A stretch of DNA of 64,000 bases from an uncultured Candidatus Saccharibacteria bacterium (GCA_937906385.1 CALCYQ010000004.1:186001-250000); one strand, 5' to 3'; numbered from the stretch's first letter, positions 41,185-48,883 are shown. The notes: generated by a model not told the origin, from the letters alone. Program-made: numbers and translations.

Positions 41185-41604
41185 TTAACTATTTGCCAAA
41201 ATTGCGTCTTTTTGCTGCGAAATTTCTTCTTGTAATTCGCCCATTACGTCATGAATAATTTGCTGATATTGTGGGCAGTTCTGATCAAGCCATTTAGCAG
41301 TCACATAGTCCGCCAAGAGCATTTGATCGTCGCCTTCCGCATCGGCATCTTCTTTCAATTTGATGAAAGTTTCGTCATTCTGATAGTCGCCGAGTTGGTC
41401 GAGCCATTTCTGAACAGTTCCTTGATCGTTATCAATAATCTTCTCAAATTCGTCGAGCTGCTCATCAGATAAGCCCTCGCTCATCTTTTCGCCAATGCGA
41501 ACTTCGAGTTGATCCTGCGCATATTGCAAAAAGTTGTCTTTTTGCTCTTGTGGCATATTAGAAAGCCCTACCTGCTCCAGGAAGCTTTCGTCAAATTGAA
41601 ACAT
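41185..41604 (-). CDS. conserved CPR-type acidic helical protein (DUF5663-like)
   Basis: 139 aa, acidic, all-helical. MPQEQKDNFLQYAQDQLEVRIGEKMSEGLSDEQLDEFE is the repeated core of a family common in CPR genomes with no assigned function. GGAG precedes ATG, and the TACAAT-containing leader resembles that of the gene at 47823-48071. Confidence 0.65.
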   Translation of the reverse strand: MFQFDESFLEQVGLSNMPQEQKDNFLQYAQDQLEVRIGEKMSEGLSDEQLDEFEKIIDNDQGTVQKWLDQLGDYQNDETFIKLKEDADAEGDDQMLLADYVTAKWLDQNCPQYQQIIHDVMGELQEEISQQKDAILANS

Positions 41605-41659
41605 AGCCTTTTTCTCCTATTTTTTTACATTGTATCACAAAAAGGCTAATGTTTAAAAA

Positions 41660-43432
41660 CTAAGCAATTTTCTTCTTCTTGAATTCGCGCACAAAGAATT
41701 TAATCGTGTCGCCAATCTCAAGCTGAATCTTCTTTTCGGTCTTCAGCGACATGCCGCCAATCTCACCTTCCGCGAGCGACGGCACATCAACCTTGCCCTC
41801 TTGAGTATTCTTTACCTCAATCTCACCAAGCAATTCTTTCTTGCGGTAGGCGCGGCCCAGCATACCTGGCGCTACGCGACCGCTCTTTACTTGACCGCCA
41901 CAGATAATCTCATTCTTTTCCGTCCGGAAAACGCCCTTAATTTCAAGCTCGCCGGTTTCGTTCTCGACCACTTCGGCATCGAGCATATTTTCCATATCGT
42001 GTTTGGCATCATCCAAAAGTTCATAAATCACCCGGAATACGCGTACTGGCACACCGTTACGCTCCGCCATCTTGGCAATTGCATTTGGCACCGTTACGTT
42101 GAAGCCGTAAATTACAGTCTGGCCGCCAGATGCCATATAGATATCGTTTTCCGAAATCGCGCCCACGCCCGTCGAAACGATATTTAGCGTAATCTCACCT
42201 TGCGTATCAATCATGCGGAGCGAATCTACCACCGACGTCACCGAACCCTGCACATCACCCTTTACGATCACATTGAAGGTCTTCGTATTATCGGCCACAT
42301 TCATCATGCGGAGCATATCTGTCGCCGTCACGTTCGCGTTGGCAGTTTCGTTTGCCTCGGCCTGTGCGTTAAGAAGCGCCATCTTGCGCGCCGTCTTTTC
42401 GTCGGCCACTTCTTCGAATTTGTCACCAAAGTTTGGTAATTCTTTAAAGCCAGTAATCACTACCGGCGTAGATGGCGTCGCCTTCCCCTTCGGGCGGCCT
42501 TTCCAGTCCATCATTGTGCGCACTTTTGCATAAGTCTTGCCAGCCACAATAAATTCGCCAGTCTTCAATTCACCACCAGTAACCAAGAGATTCACTACCG
42601 AACCGCGCCCGACTTCCATATGACTCTCGATTACGAGACCTTCGGCCGGAATCTTCTCATCTGCCTTCAATTCGTCAATATCGGCCGTCAAGAGAATCAT
42701 ATCGAGCAATTTCTCAGTGTTTTCACCAGTCTTCGCAGAAATCGGCACCATAATCGTATCGCCACCCCACTCTTCTGGATTTAAATTAAAATCAGTTGCA
42801 AGCTGTGCTTTCGTGCGATCAATATTCGCACCTTCCTTATCAATCTTGTTAATTGCTACAATAATCTTTGCGTTGGCCGCCTCGGCAAACTTGATCGCCT
42901 CCGCCGTCTGCGGCTTCACGCCGTCATCGGCTGCCACTACAATCACTACAATATCAGTCAACATTGCGCCGTGTTGGCGAATTGCCGCAAAGGCTTCGTG
43001 GCCTGGCGTATCGAGGAAGGTAATCTTGCGGTCTTTATATTCCATCTGATAAGCCGAAATATGCTGTGTAATGCCACCCGCCTCTCCTTCGACGGTTTTC
43101 TTTTTCAAAAGTGTATCAAGTAAAGTTGTTTTGCCGTGGTCAACGTGGCCCATCACCGCTACTACTGGCGGGCGTTCTTTAGCATCCTTCGATAATTCAC
43201 GTTTAATGCCTGGAATCTTGGCGGAATTTTCCTTGCGCTCAAACCGCACATTCGTAAAACCCAACTCCTCGGTCATAATCTGCGCCGTCTCCGCATCAAG
43301 GCGCTGATTAATCGTGGCCATAATACCATTCTTAAACAATTCGCCAATCAAATGCGTCACCGAAACACCCAAGGCGTTTGCTAGCTCGTCTACCGTTATC
43401 GAGCCAGAAATCTGTATCACCTTTTCTTCCAC
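41660..43432 (-). CDS. infB: translation initiation factor IF-2
   Basis: 590 aa, GTG start with GGAG seven bases before. A short IF2-N domain (ITVDELANALGVSVTHLIGELFKNG) precedes the G domain: GHVDHGKT (about 95-102), DTPGHEAF, NKIDK. Domains II-IV follow (C-terminal IF2 motif GDVQGSVTSVVDSL, NDI, RTEKNEIICGG). It lacks the long N-terminal repeats of E. coli IF-2. It brings fMet-tRNA to the 30S subunit. Confidence 0.97.
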   Translation of the reverse strand: MEEKVIQISGSITVDELANALGVSVTHLIGELFKNGIMATINQRLDAETAQIMTEELGFTNVRFERKENSAKIPGIKRELSKDAKERPPVVAVMGHVDHGKTTLLDTLLKKKTVEGEAGGITQHISAYQMEYKDRKITFLDTPGHEAFAAIRQHGAMLTDIVVIVVAADDGVKPQTAEAIKFAEAANAKIIVAINKIDKEGANIDRTKAQLATDFNLNPEEWGGDTIMVPISAKTGENTEKLLDMILLTADIDELKADEKIPAEGLVIESHMEVGRGSVVNLLVTGGELKTGEFIVAGKTYAKVRTMMDWKGRPKGKATPSTPVVITGFKELPNFGDKFEEVADEKTARKMALLNAQAEANETANANVTATDMLRMMNVADNTKTFNVIVKGDVQGSVTSVVDSLRMIDTQGEITLNIVSTGVGAISENDIYMASGGQTVIYGFNVTVPNAIAKMAERNGVPVRVFRVIYELLDDAKHDMENMLDAEVVENETGELEIKGVFRTEKNEIICGGQVKSGRVAPGMLGRAYRKKELLGEIEVKNTQEGKVDVPSLAEGEIGGMSLKTEKKIQLEIGDTIKFFVREFKKKKIA

Positions 43433-43496
43433 TTTCTAGCTCCTTTCTGTTTAGATTTCTATGCGAGTGTATAAAAAATACACAAAAACTTTCTTT

Positions 43497-43525
43497 ATTT
43501 TACCATATCTTAAGCTAAATATCAA
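43497..43525 (-). promoter_or_regulatory. infB promoter
   Basis: Minus-strand TTGATA (43525-43520), 17 bases, TAAAAT (43502-43497). The leader holds a GTGTAT-ATACAC hairpin. Confidence 0.75.
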
Positions 43526-43564
43526 AAAATATTCCTCAACGCCTTAATGGAAGAATAGTATCTT

Positions 43565-43655
43565 CTACGGAATATTCCGCAGGCCGCTGCCGAGGAGAAG
43601 AAAAAATCCCCCCGTAAAGACGGGCGGGATTTATTTCGGTTCCTAGAAGATTTAT
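43565..43655 (-). terminator. rpsA terminator, member of a duplicated 85-bp module
   Basis: On the minus strand AAATCCC...CCCGTCTTTACGGGG...GGATTTTTTC forms the terminator. About 85 bp around it match the terminator at 46675-46755 almost base for base. Confidence 0.75.
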
Positions 43656-43660
43656 TCTTC

Positions 43661-44728
43661 CTACTTTTTGTCAGCAAAGCTAAGGGAAATCTTGCGACCT
43701 TCCTTGTCGATGTCGAGCACCTTGAATTCTTTGCGCTCATTAAGCGTAAAGATCTTCTCTGGGTCTACATCGCTGCCTTCGCCGAGCTCAGATACGTGCA
43801 CCAAAGCTTCCACCGCTGGCGAAATCTGCACGAAAGCGCCGAATGGCGTAATACGAGTAATCGTACCTTCAACTTTGTCGCCCTTCTTGAAGTTGGCAAT
43901 CTCAGAAAGCCATGGATCTTCTTGAAGTTGCTTCATCGAGAGGCTGAGGCGATCTTTGTCGATAGCAATAATCTTTGCTTCAACCGTTTCGCCAACCTTT
44001 ACGTAATCAGCTGGACTGTTTACACGTTCCCAAGAAATCTCGGAAATATGTACGAGACCTTCAATACCGTCAACATTAACGAAGATACCGAAGTCTACAA
44101 CACCAGTCACCACGCCTTTTACGACGTCGCCCACCGCGAGCTTAGCGAAGCGTTCTGCGAGACCGTCTTTGATCGCTTCCTTCTCAGAAAGAATCAATTT
44201 GTTGGTCTTGCGATCGGCATCGAGAATGCGTACGCGAATAGTTTGGCCTACCAAAGAGTTGAGGCGTTGAAGGATTTCATCCTTATCTGAACCGCCAACA
44301 CGTGGGTAGTGTTCAGCCGAAAGCTGAGAAACTGGCAAGAAGCCACGGATGCCTTCGTACTCGACCAAGAGGCCGCCACGGTTTGCATCGTATGGTTGAA
44401 CTTCGATAATTTCACCAGCATCGAGCTTGGCGGAAATTTCATCCCAACCTTTCTCTTTTACGGCTTTGCGGAGCGATAGCAATACCATGCCATCTTCCAT
44501 TTCGGTATCGATGACGCTAGCAGAAACTGCATCACCTTCCTTGAGCTGACGACCGAAAGCAACTTCGCGACGTGGCACAAGACCCACACCACGGGAGCCG
44601 AGGTCAATCAGAATCTCGTGTTTCTTGACGGACATAACCGTACCTTCGATCGTGTCGCCAAGTGCAATAGGCTTAAACTCCTCGCCTGCGAGAAGCTCGT
44701 CCATTGTAATTTTAGCTTTTGTGGCCAT
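43661..44728 (-). CDS. rpsA: 30S ribosomal protein S1, four S1 domains
   Basis: 355 aa. S1 OB-folds at about 19-90, 105-175, 193-262 and 279-350 (each with G-x-V...D/I-G...G-x-V, for example VVKGVVTGVVDFGIFVNVDGIEGLVHISEISW). It has four repeats, not the six of E. coli. It binds mRNA leaders. In a genome with many leaderless starts its role is of interest. Its own leader can fold two ways (see findings). Confidence 0.92.
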   Translation of the reverse strand: MATKAKITMDELLAGEEFKPIALGDTIEGTVMSVKKHEILIDLGSRGVGLVPRREVAFGRQLKEGDAVSASVIDTEMEDGMVLLSLRKAVKEKGWDEISAKLDAGEIIEVQPYDANRGGLLVEYEGIRGFLPVSQLSAEHYPRVGGSDKDEILQRLNSLVGQTIRVRILDADRKTNKLILSEKEAIKDGLAERFAKLAVGDVVKGVVTGVVDFGIFVNVDGIEGLVHISEISWERVNSPADYVKVGETVEAKIIAIDKDRLSLSMKQLQEDPWLSEIANFKKGDKVEGTITRITPFGAFVQISPAVEALVHVSELGEGSDVDPEKIFTLNERKEFKVLDIDKEGRKISLSFADKK

Positions 44729-44749
44729 TTATTATATTTTCCTTTCGCT

Positions 44750-44840
44750 GGAACTACTCACTCTCTCTCGTGCGCGCACCAGAAAAAATGAGTAGCTCCA
44801 TGCTACTCATTATTCTAACCTGTTTTACAGATAAAGTAAA
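44750..44840 (-). promoter_or_regulatory. rpsA promoter and candidate attenuator
   Basis: TTTACT (44840-44835), 17 bases, TAGAAT (44817-44812). Directly behind is ATGAGTAGC-ATGGA-GCTACTCAT-TTTTTT (44810-44782), an intrinsic terminator. Its right arm with GGA can also pair with TGAGTAGTTCC at 44760-44750, which would prevent termination. The hairpin also serves as terminator for the upstream gene. Confidence 0.5.
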
Positions 44841-44842
44841 GC

Positions 44843-45352
44843 TTAAGCCTGTTTTTTGAGGGAGATATTATACGTTGCGAGACCAGCAATTACTGCAAAA
44901 GCCACAATTGCCATTAAGTTATCGGCCGGACCAGTCTTTGGCATCTTCTTCGTATCAGATGTCGCTACCTTATCAGAAGCATCGCCAGTCTTATCAGTGC
45001 TACTTGCGGCTTCTTTCTTTTTGGCATCTTCTTTTGCCTTTGCTTCCGCTTCTGCCTTCTCTTGTGCAGCTTTTTCCTCAGCGGCTTTCTTCTCGGCAGC
45101 CTTCTTCTCTTCTTCGCTCTGAGCATCACTTGAGCCATTATTGTCGTTGCTACCGTTTTCGCTATTGCTGCCGTTCTCGCCAGCTTCAATTTCGCCGCTC
45201 ACGGAAGAATTCGTATCATTCGACGCTAGTTCAGCATTCGGTTTTGGCGAGGACATCGTGACGGCCACAATCAAGCCCGCAATCAAGATTACGCCAATTA
45301 AGCCGGCGATAGCACCCCAACCCCAACGTTTGTATTTGGTATTTGCGTCCAT
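44843..45352 (-). CDS. PKTGP-anchored membrane protein with Lys/Glu-rich stalk
   Basis: 169 aa. The N-terminal helix (about 10-35, WGWGAIAGLIGVILIAGLIVAV) anchors or exports it. A Ser/Asn/Gly-rich segment and a Lys/Ala/Glu coiled coil (about 75-120) follow. The C-terminus has KKMPKTGPADN, a membrane helix and a KKQ tail, the same sorting-like end as the 433-aa protein. A surface stalk is likely. Confidence 0.75.
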   Translation of the reverse strand: MDANTKYKRWGWGAIAGLIGVILIAGLIVAVTMSSPKPNAELASNDTNSSVSGEIEAGENGSNSENGSNDNNGSSDAQSEEEKKAAEKKAAEEKAAQEKAEAEAKAKEDAKKKEAASSTDKTGDASDKVATSDTKKMPKTGPADNLMAIVAFAVIAGLATYNISLKKQA

Positions 45353-45424
45353 TTTATAACTCCCTAAAAATGTTGTAAAAATTATATCACGCTATCTCTG
45401 TTTCCGCAAGTCGCCATCAGATGC

Positions 45425-45430
45425 TATAAT
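45425..45430 (+). promoter_or_regulatory. -10 box of the ROK kinase gene
   Basis: TATAAT six bases before the ATG at 45437; no Shine-Dalgarno. Confidence 0.6.
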
Positions 45431-45436
45431 GGATAC

Positions 45437-46240
45437 ATGTATCTATGTATCGATATCGGAGGTACCAAGACTCTTATCGCCCTCGTCGACGCCGCGGGCA
45501 ATATCCTTCATTCTGTCAAATTCGCCACTATTCAGAACCAGCGCCAGTTTTACGAAAATCTCCGCCAACAAATCCGTGTCAATTTCTGCATCTCTAACAT
45601 CAAGTCTTGCGCCGTTGCTATGCCAGGCATCGTCAAACGCAACGTCGCCATCTGGCTCGGCAATCTCGACTGGCACGATTTCGACATCGCCAAACAACTC
45701 AAAGAAGATTTCGGCCTCACCGTCTACGTCGAAAACGACGCTAATCTCGCTGCGCTCGCCGAGGCACACCATTCCAAAGGTCGCTCGCTTTATTTCACCT
45801 TCTCTACCGGTATCGGTGGCGGCGTAGTCGAGGATGGTCAACTCGCCAAACGCTATAGCGACTTCGAGCCCGGCCACGTTCTTTACACCTACGAGGGTGT
45901 CGAAAAAGAATGGGAAGATTTTGCCGCCGCCAGCGCCATCAATGCCAAATATGGCAAAATGGTCGACGAAATCACCGATCCCGAAGATTGGCTCGATATT
46001 ACCCACCGCATGCTACTTGGCCTCACCCCAATGACTACCTCTATCAAGCCCGATCGCATCATCTTTGGCGGCCCACTCGGCCTTGCGCTCAATACTTATC
46101 GCACTCAGCTACGCAAACAACTCAGCGCCAAACTCCCAGCCAAAGTCAAAATGCCGCGCCTTGTGGTGGCCAAGTACGGCAGCTTCTCAGTAATTTACGG
46201 ATGCTACCGCTATGCCAAGCTTAAAGAGTCTCATCGCTAA
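45437..46240 (+). CDS. ROK-family sugar kinase
   Basis: 267 aa. Opens LCIDIGGTKTLIALVDAAG (phosphate 1); VENDANLAALAEAH carries the catalytic Asp; FSTGIGGGVVEDGQL is the phosphate 2 region. The usual C-G-x-x-G-C zinc motif of ROK proteins is missing; EPGHVLYTYEGVEKEWEDFA takes its place. Likely phosphorylates glucose or an amino sugar. Predicted leaderless (TATAAT-N6-ATG). It overlaps the next gene by 29 bases. Confidence 0.88.
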   Translation: MYLCIDIGGTKTLIALVDAAGNILHSVKFATIQNQRQFYENLRQQIRVNFCISNIKSCAVAMPGIVKRNVAIWLGNLDWHDFDIAKQLKEDFGLTVYVENDANLAALAEAHHSKGRSLYFTFSTGIGGGVVEDGQLAKRYSDFEPGHVLYTYEGVEKEWEDFAAASAINAKYGKMVDEITDPEDWLDITHRMLLGLTPMTTSIKPDRIIFGGPLGLALNTYRTQLRKQLSAKLPAKVKMPRLVVAKYGSFSVIYGCYRYAKLKESHR

Positions 46241-46640
46241 ACTTCGCGCCAACTACCCCGCCCTCGTCATCGAGAGCGGCGAGCGCGCTCAATTCACCCC
46301 GCCAAATAAGCTTTTTTATGCGCCAAATACCACTCCACTCGAGCTTCTGCATGAGCTCGGCCATTATCTAAATAAACAACATAGCTACGCTAGTGACATC
46401 GAGCTTCTGCGTATCGAATCCGAAGCCTGGGAGCAGGCCCGCCAACTTTGCACAAAATACGGAGTCAAATGGGATGAAGATTTCGCTCAAGACCACCTCG
46501 ACACTTATCGCGATTGGCTCCACGCCACATCTCTCTGCAAGAATTGCAATCTCGCTGGCTATCAAGACGACGCCGGCCTCTATCATTGCGCACTTTGCGG
46601 CGCCACTTGGCCATCCCGCATCGCCCCCGAAGATTTCTAG
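46212..46640 (+). CDS. minimal HEXGH metallopeptidase-like protein with zinc ribbon
   Basis: 142 aa. PLELLHELGHYLNKQHSY contains HELGH, the gluzincin/metzincin-type zinc helix, followed 16 residues later by ESEAWEQA, a likely third ligand Glu. The C-terminal part holds a zinc ribbon CKNC...HCALCG. The layout resembles ImmA/IrrE-like proteins, which cleave repressors. It is coupled to the ROK kinase. Peptidase activity is inferred only from these motifs. Confidence 0.72.
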   Translation: MPSLKSLIAKLRANYPALVIESGERAQFTPPNKLFYAPNTTPLELLHELGHYLNKQHSYASDIELLRIESEAWEQARQLCTKYGVKWDEDFAQDHLDTYRDWLHATSLCKNCNLAGYQDDAGLYHCALCGATWPSRIAPEDF

Positions 46641-46674
46641 CGCTTGCTTTATTTTGGCGTAATATGCAAGCTTT

Positions 46675-46755
46675 TAAGAATATTTCGGAAGTTGCTACTG
46701 AGAAGAAGAAAAAATTCCCCCGTAAAGACAGGGGAAATTTATTTCGGTTCTTAAA
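46675..46755 (-). terminator. terminator of the KGG protein gene, second copy of the duplicated module
   Basis: AAATTTCCCCTGTCTTTACG and GGGGAATTTTTTC on the minus strand form the hairpin plus T-run. It is near-identical to 43565-43655 over about 85 bp, including flanks outside the stem. Confidence 0.75.
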
Positions 46756-46765
46756 AGCTTATATA

Positions 46766-46969
46766 TTACGCAGATTTTTTAGCTTTACCGCGCTTAGAAA
46801 TACGGCCACCCTTCGCACCAGCAATCTTAGCTAGTTCTGGGTTAGCAGCAAAGCCACCAGTGTGACCATTGCGACCACCTTTACGACCGATCTCGGCGTA
46901 AAAGTCTTTACCATATTTGTTCTTGTTCGTAGCGGCAGCTTTCTGACCACCAGCTTTAGTTCCAGCCAT
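46766..46969 (-). CDS. KGG-motif stress protein (GsiB/YciG/Con-10 type)
   Basis: 67 aa, very basic. EIGRKGGRNGHTGGFAANPELAKIAGAKGGRISKRG holds two KGG units with the conserved GGFA-x-PELA linker. Such proteins are small, disordered, and induced by desiccation or stationary phase; some bind nucleic acid. ATG at 46969 has AAGGAG seven bases upstream. A longer TTG frame is less likely. TTGACA-N17-TAAAAT promoter and a CACTC/GAGTG leader hairpin precede it. Confidence 0.8.
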   Translation of the reverse strand: MAGTKAGGQKAAATNKNKYGKDFYAEIGRKGGRNGHTGGFAANPELAKIAGAKGGRISKRGKAKKSA

Positions 46970-47065
46970 TTCTAGCTCCTTCTGCCCACCATATAACTTA
47001 TTATTGCCACCCTTTTTACGAGAACCGCCACTCAACAAGAGTGCCTTTCTCAGGTGCTTATGGCT

Positions 47066-47094
47066 ATTTTAGCATAATGCTTCCGTTTTGTCAA
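47066..47094 (-). promoter_or_regulatory. consensus promoter of the KGG protein gene
   Basis: Minus-strand TTGACA (47094-47089), 17 bases, extended TGC-TAAAAT (47071-47066). Confidence 0.85.
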
Positions 47095-47117
47095 TACGTT
47101 TTTGTTTAAAAAGATGT

Positions 47118-47290
47118 TATAATAACCGAACATTCTCTTGTGGAATAACATCAAACTTTTCCACAAACAAGCATTGACACTATATCACAAGCGATATAAA
47201 ATACCTATAGAATTTGAGGGCGATGCGAGAACCCTCAATGTTACACCAAAATACCTCCGATTTATTGTGATCGGAGGTATCTTTTATCAT
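47118..47290 (+). ncRNA. candidate small RNA locus A
   Basis: TATAAT at 47118-47123; an inverted repeat TTGTGGAA (about 47138) with TTCCACAA (ending about 47166); TTGACA (47174-47179), 17 bases, TAAAAT (47197-47202). The predicted RNA of about 75-85 nt has a TTGAGGG / CCCTCAA hairpin (47214-47238) and an 11-bp terminator stem (47251-47261 with 47270-47280) plus CTTTTATC. No convincing ORF. An unidentified RNA. Confidence 0.6.
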
Positions 47291-47350
47291 CTTTTTACCG
47301 AAAACGGCCTTAGAACGCGTTTTACGCGCTCATGCATTTTCTCACCCCTG

Positions 47351-47596
47351 TTAATAATAAATTTCGCGCACGCCACTCGCCTTCGCGCTGTTCAAAATGC
47401 CATTTACTTTGTCATAAATGTCATTCGCGAAACCCTGCGTGATATTTAGTTTATTCGCAATCTCCATCATAATTCGACCACGATAAGTGCCCCATTGCCA
47501 ATAATTATTCTTAATTAACGGAATCATATCATACATCTGCCCATTCGTAAGATAGGTACTACGCTGCACCAAATTCCACAACTCCTCTTTGCTCAT
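47351..47596 (-). CDS. small helical protein, paralogue of the gene at 47823
   Basis: 81 aa (MSKEELWNLVQ...). TATAGT is seven bases before ATG at 47596, so it is predicted leaderless. The C-terminal half (MEIANKLNITQGFANDIYDKVNGILNSAK) aligns with IKMLVEKLKIDEGIANKIYEAVAGVLASG of the neighbour. Two helices joined by a turn; no known family. Confidence 0.65.
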   Translation of the reverse strand: MSKEELWNLVQRSTYLTNGQMYDMIPLIKNNYWQWGTYRGRIMMEIANKLNITQGFANDIYDKVNGILNSAKASGVREIYY

Positions 47597-47612
47597 AGAC
47601 TCCACTATATCA

Positions 47613-47660
47613 CAAAAAACGTGAATTTTTGCAAAATATCCAAAAAATCACGTTTTTTCG
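47613..47660. repeat. inverted repeat and direct copy of AAAAAACGTGA
   Basis: AAAAAACGTGA pairs with TCACGTTTTTT across a 25-base loop; a further direct copy of AAAAAACGTGAAT lies near 47716. It sits upstream of the 81-aa gene and may be an operator or terminator. The 47660-47780 stretch otherwise shows nothing. Confidence 0.5.
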
Positions 47661-47784
47661 CAAAAACTGGTCAAAACAGATAGATTTTACGCCATATTTC
47701 CGCCATTTCCGCAACCAAAAAACGTGAATAAAACCGCTTTTGCTAAAATATTAACGTTTTTTCATCTAGAAGCAATCGCTCAAA

Positions 47785-47812
47785 AAAAGACCGCCTCACG
47801 GCGGCCTTCCTA
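47785..47812 (-). terminator. terminator of the 82-aa gene
   Basis: GGCCGCC-GTGA-GGCGGTC on the minus strand followed by seven T. Confidence 0.85.
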
Positions 47813-47822
47813 TTAAAATATC

Positions 47823-48071
47823 TTATTTTCCAAATAAGCCCTTAATCTTTTCGACGGCACCGCTCGCCAGCACGCCCGCCACCGCTTCATAAATCTTATT
47901 CGCGATGCCTTCGTCAATTTTCAGCTTTTCGACCAACATTTTAATAATATCGTCCTTGTTGGCCCGCCCAACGAAATTTTGCCCTTCCAGCAAGCCGCCT
48001 GCCTTCGCAATCACGTCGTCCGGCAAATCAACTTTTTCTTTAATGGCTGCAATGATTTTATCTTTATCCAT
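47823..48071 (-). CDS. small helical protein of unknown function
   Basis: 82 aa. KDKIIAAIKEKVDLPDDVIAKAGGLLEGQNFVGRANKDDIIKMLVEKLKIDEGIANKIYEAVAGVLASGAVEKIKGLFGK reads as four short amphipathic helices arranged as two related halves. AAGGAG precedes ATG and TACAAT lies further upstream. A paralogue lies 230 bp downstream. Unknown role. Confidence 0.7.
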   Translation of the reverse strand: MDKDKIIAAIKEKVDLPDDVIAKAGGLLEGQNFVGRANKDDIIKMLVEKLKIDEGIANKIYEAVAGVLASGAVEKIKGLFGK

Positions 48072-48086
48072 CCTACTCTCCTTTTT

Positions 48087-48489
48087 TTACATTGTACTAT
48101 TTAATAACATTAATGCCGTCGAGCTATCCATAGCCCACCAAATACACACAATTATAGCCAAGGACCCCAATGCTACCCCAATTAATGCCATCCAAATTCG
48201 TTTGCCAGCATCTTTATATAAGCTAATCATCCCTGTCACGAAAGACGCAAATAGTAATACCCCAACACCACCAATTAACGCAGGCGCTACTATCAACATA
48301 AACAACATACCCACCCCCATCGCCTCATTAGTGCCCGCAAATCTCGATTGCAATAATCTAAATAAAATCACACCAAACGCACAAAGCATAACACCGCCTA
48401 CCCCCATCAATAACGATGCTGACGCTAATTTTTCACCGCTGGCGCGCTTTTTTAACGCTTTTTTTTGCACTCGGCTTATTATTCTGCAT
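48087..48489 (-). pseudogene. four-TM membrane protein with apparent one-base frameshift near its N-terminus
   Basis: A TATAAT box seven bases before ATG at 48489 starts MQNNKPSAKK, which runs out of frame at an A8 run (T8 on the plus strand, 48459-48466). Deleting one A joins it to ALKKRASGEKLASASLLMGVGG and four membrane helices, 133 aa in all. Read as it stands, only a weak GTG (48470) without ribosome site would start the long frame. An A8 tract could allow slippage or phase variation, or be a sequencing error. Confidence 0.6.
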
Positions 48490-48604
48490 TAGAATAATTA
48501 TACCATTCCGCTAATACTAAAAAACGCCCAAACGGGCGATCGTGATGGTGGAGTAGGCTAGGCAAGATTGCCTATACCATACCCCATGTGCTTATCATCT
48601 TATC

Positions 48605-48776
48605 ATTGAAAATTAAAATTGTCTAGCTAAACCTAATTCGTAGGTAGATTTGCTCAGAGAGGTATTTTCCCGTTGAAGATTAAAGTTGTCTAGATGGGTA
48701 TTTTCTTCTTGCGAAGCGCGATTTCGTATCGAGCAAGCAAGAAAAAATGCCTAGATAGGCAACTTTAACTTCAATG
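48605..48776 (-). repeat. imperfect inverted repeat next to tRNA-Ile, with a partial direct copy
   Basis: Arms of about 40 bases (48673-48712 and 48735-48774) are complementary with few mismatches. A diverged direct copy of the left arm starts at 48605. The right arm ends two bases from the tRNA CCA. On the minus strand GCCTATCTAGGC followed by ATTTTTTC within it would end the tRNA transcript. The remaining 48490-48600 has only a weak CGCCC / GGGCG stem and a TAGGCAAGATTGCCTA hairpin. Confidence 0.65.
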
Positions 48777-48853
48777 TGGTGGGGATATGTGGACTTGAAC
48801 CACAGACCTCGTCATTATCAGTGACGCGCTCTAACCAGCTGAGCTATATCCCC
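48777..48853 (-). tRNA. tRNA-Ile (GAT)
   Basis: 77 nt including encoded CCA. Acceptor GGGGATA / TATCCCC, D-loop AGCTGGTTAGAGC, anticodon stem CGTCA / TGACG with loop CTGATAA (anticodon GAT), T-arm TGTGG-TTCAAGT-CCACA. Discriminator A plus CCA matches the UGGU of the ileS T-box. Confidence 0.96.
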
Positions 48854-48883
48854 TACTCCCTATATTCTATCAAATAACACCAT

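Noticed and set aside
46514..46834. Plus-strand frame across the duplicated terminator
   Set aside because: It overlaps two real genes and ends in the KGG gene antisense; protein similarity with the other copy is explained by DNA similarity.
47138..47166. DnaA boxes and a replication origin near TTCCACAA
   Set aside because: No TTATCCACA cluster, no AT-rich unwinding element with phased boxes and no dnaA/dnaN nearby.
47343..47352. Third copy of the CCCCTGTTA motif seen upstream of sRNA loci B and C
   Set aside because: It coincides with the stop codon region of the 81-aa gene and lacks the promoter behind it; likely chance.
47138..47449. 103-aa plus-strand frame across the sRNA A locus
   Set aside because: No ribosome site; it crosses a strong terminator and overlaps the end of the minus-strand 81-aa gene.
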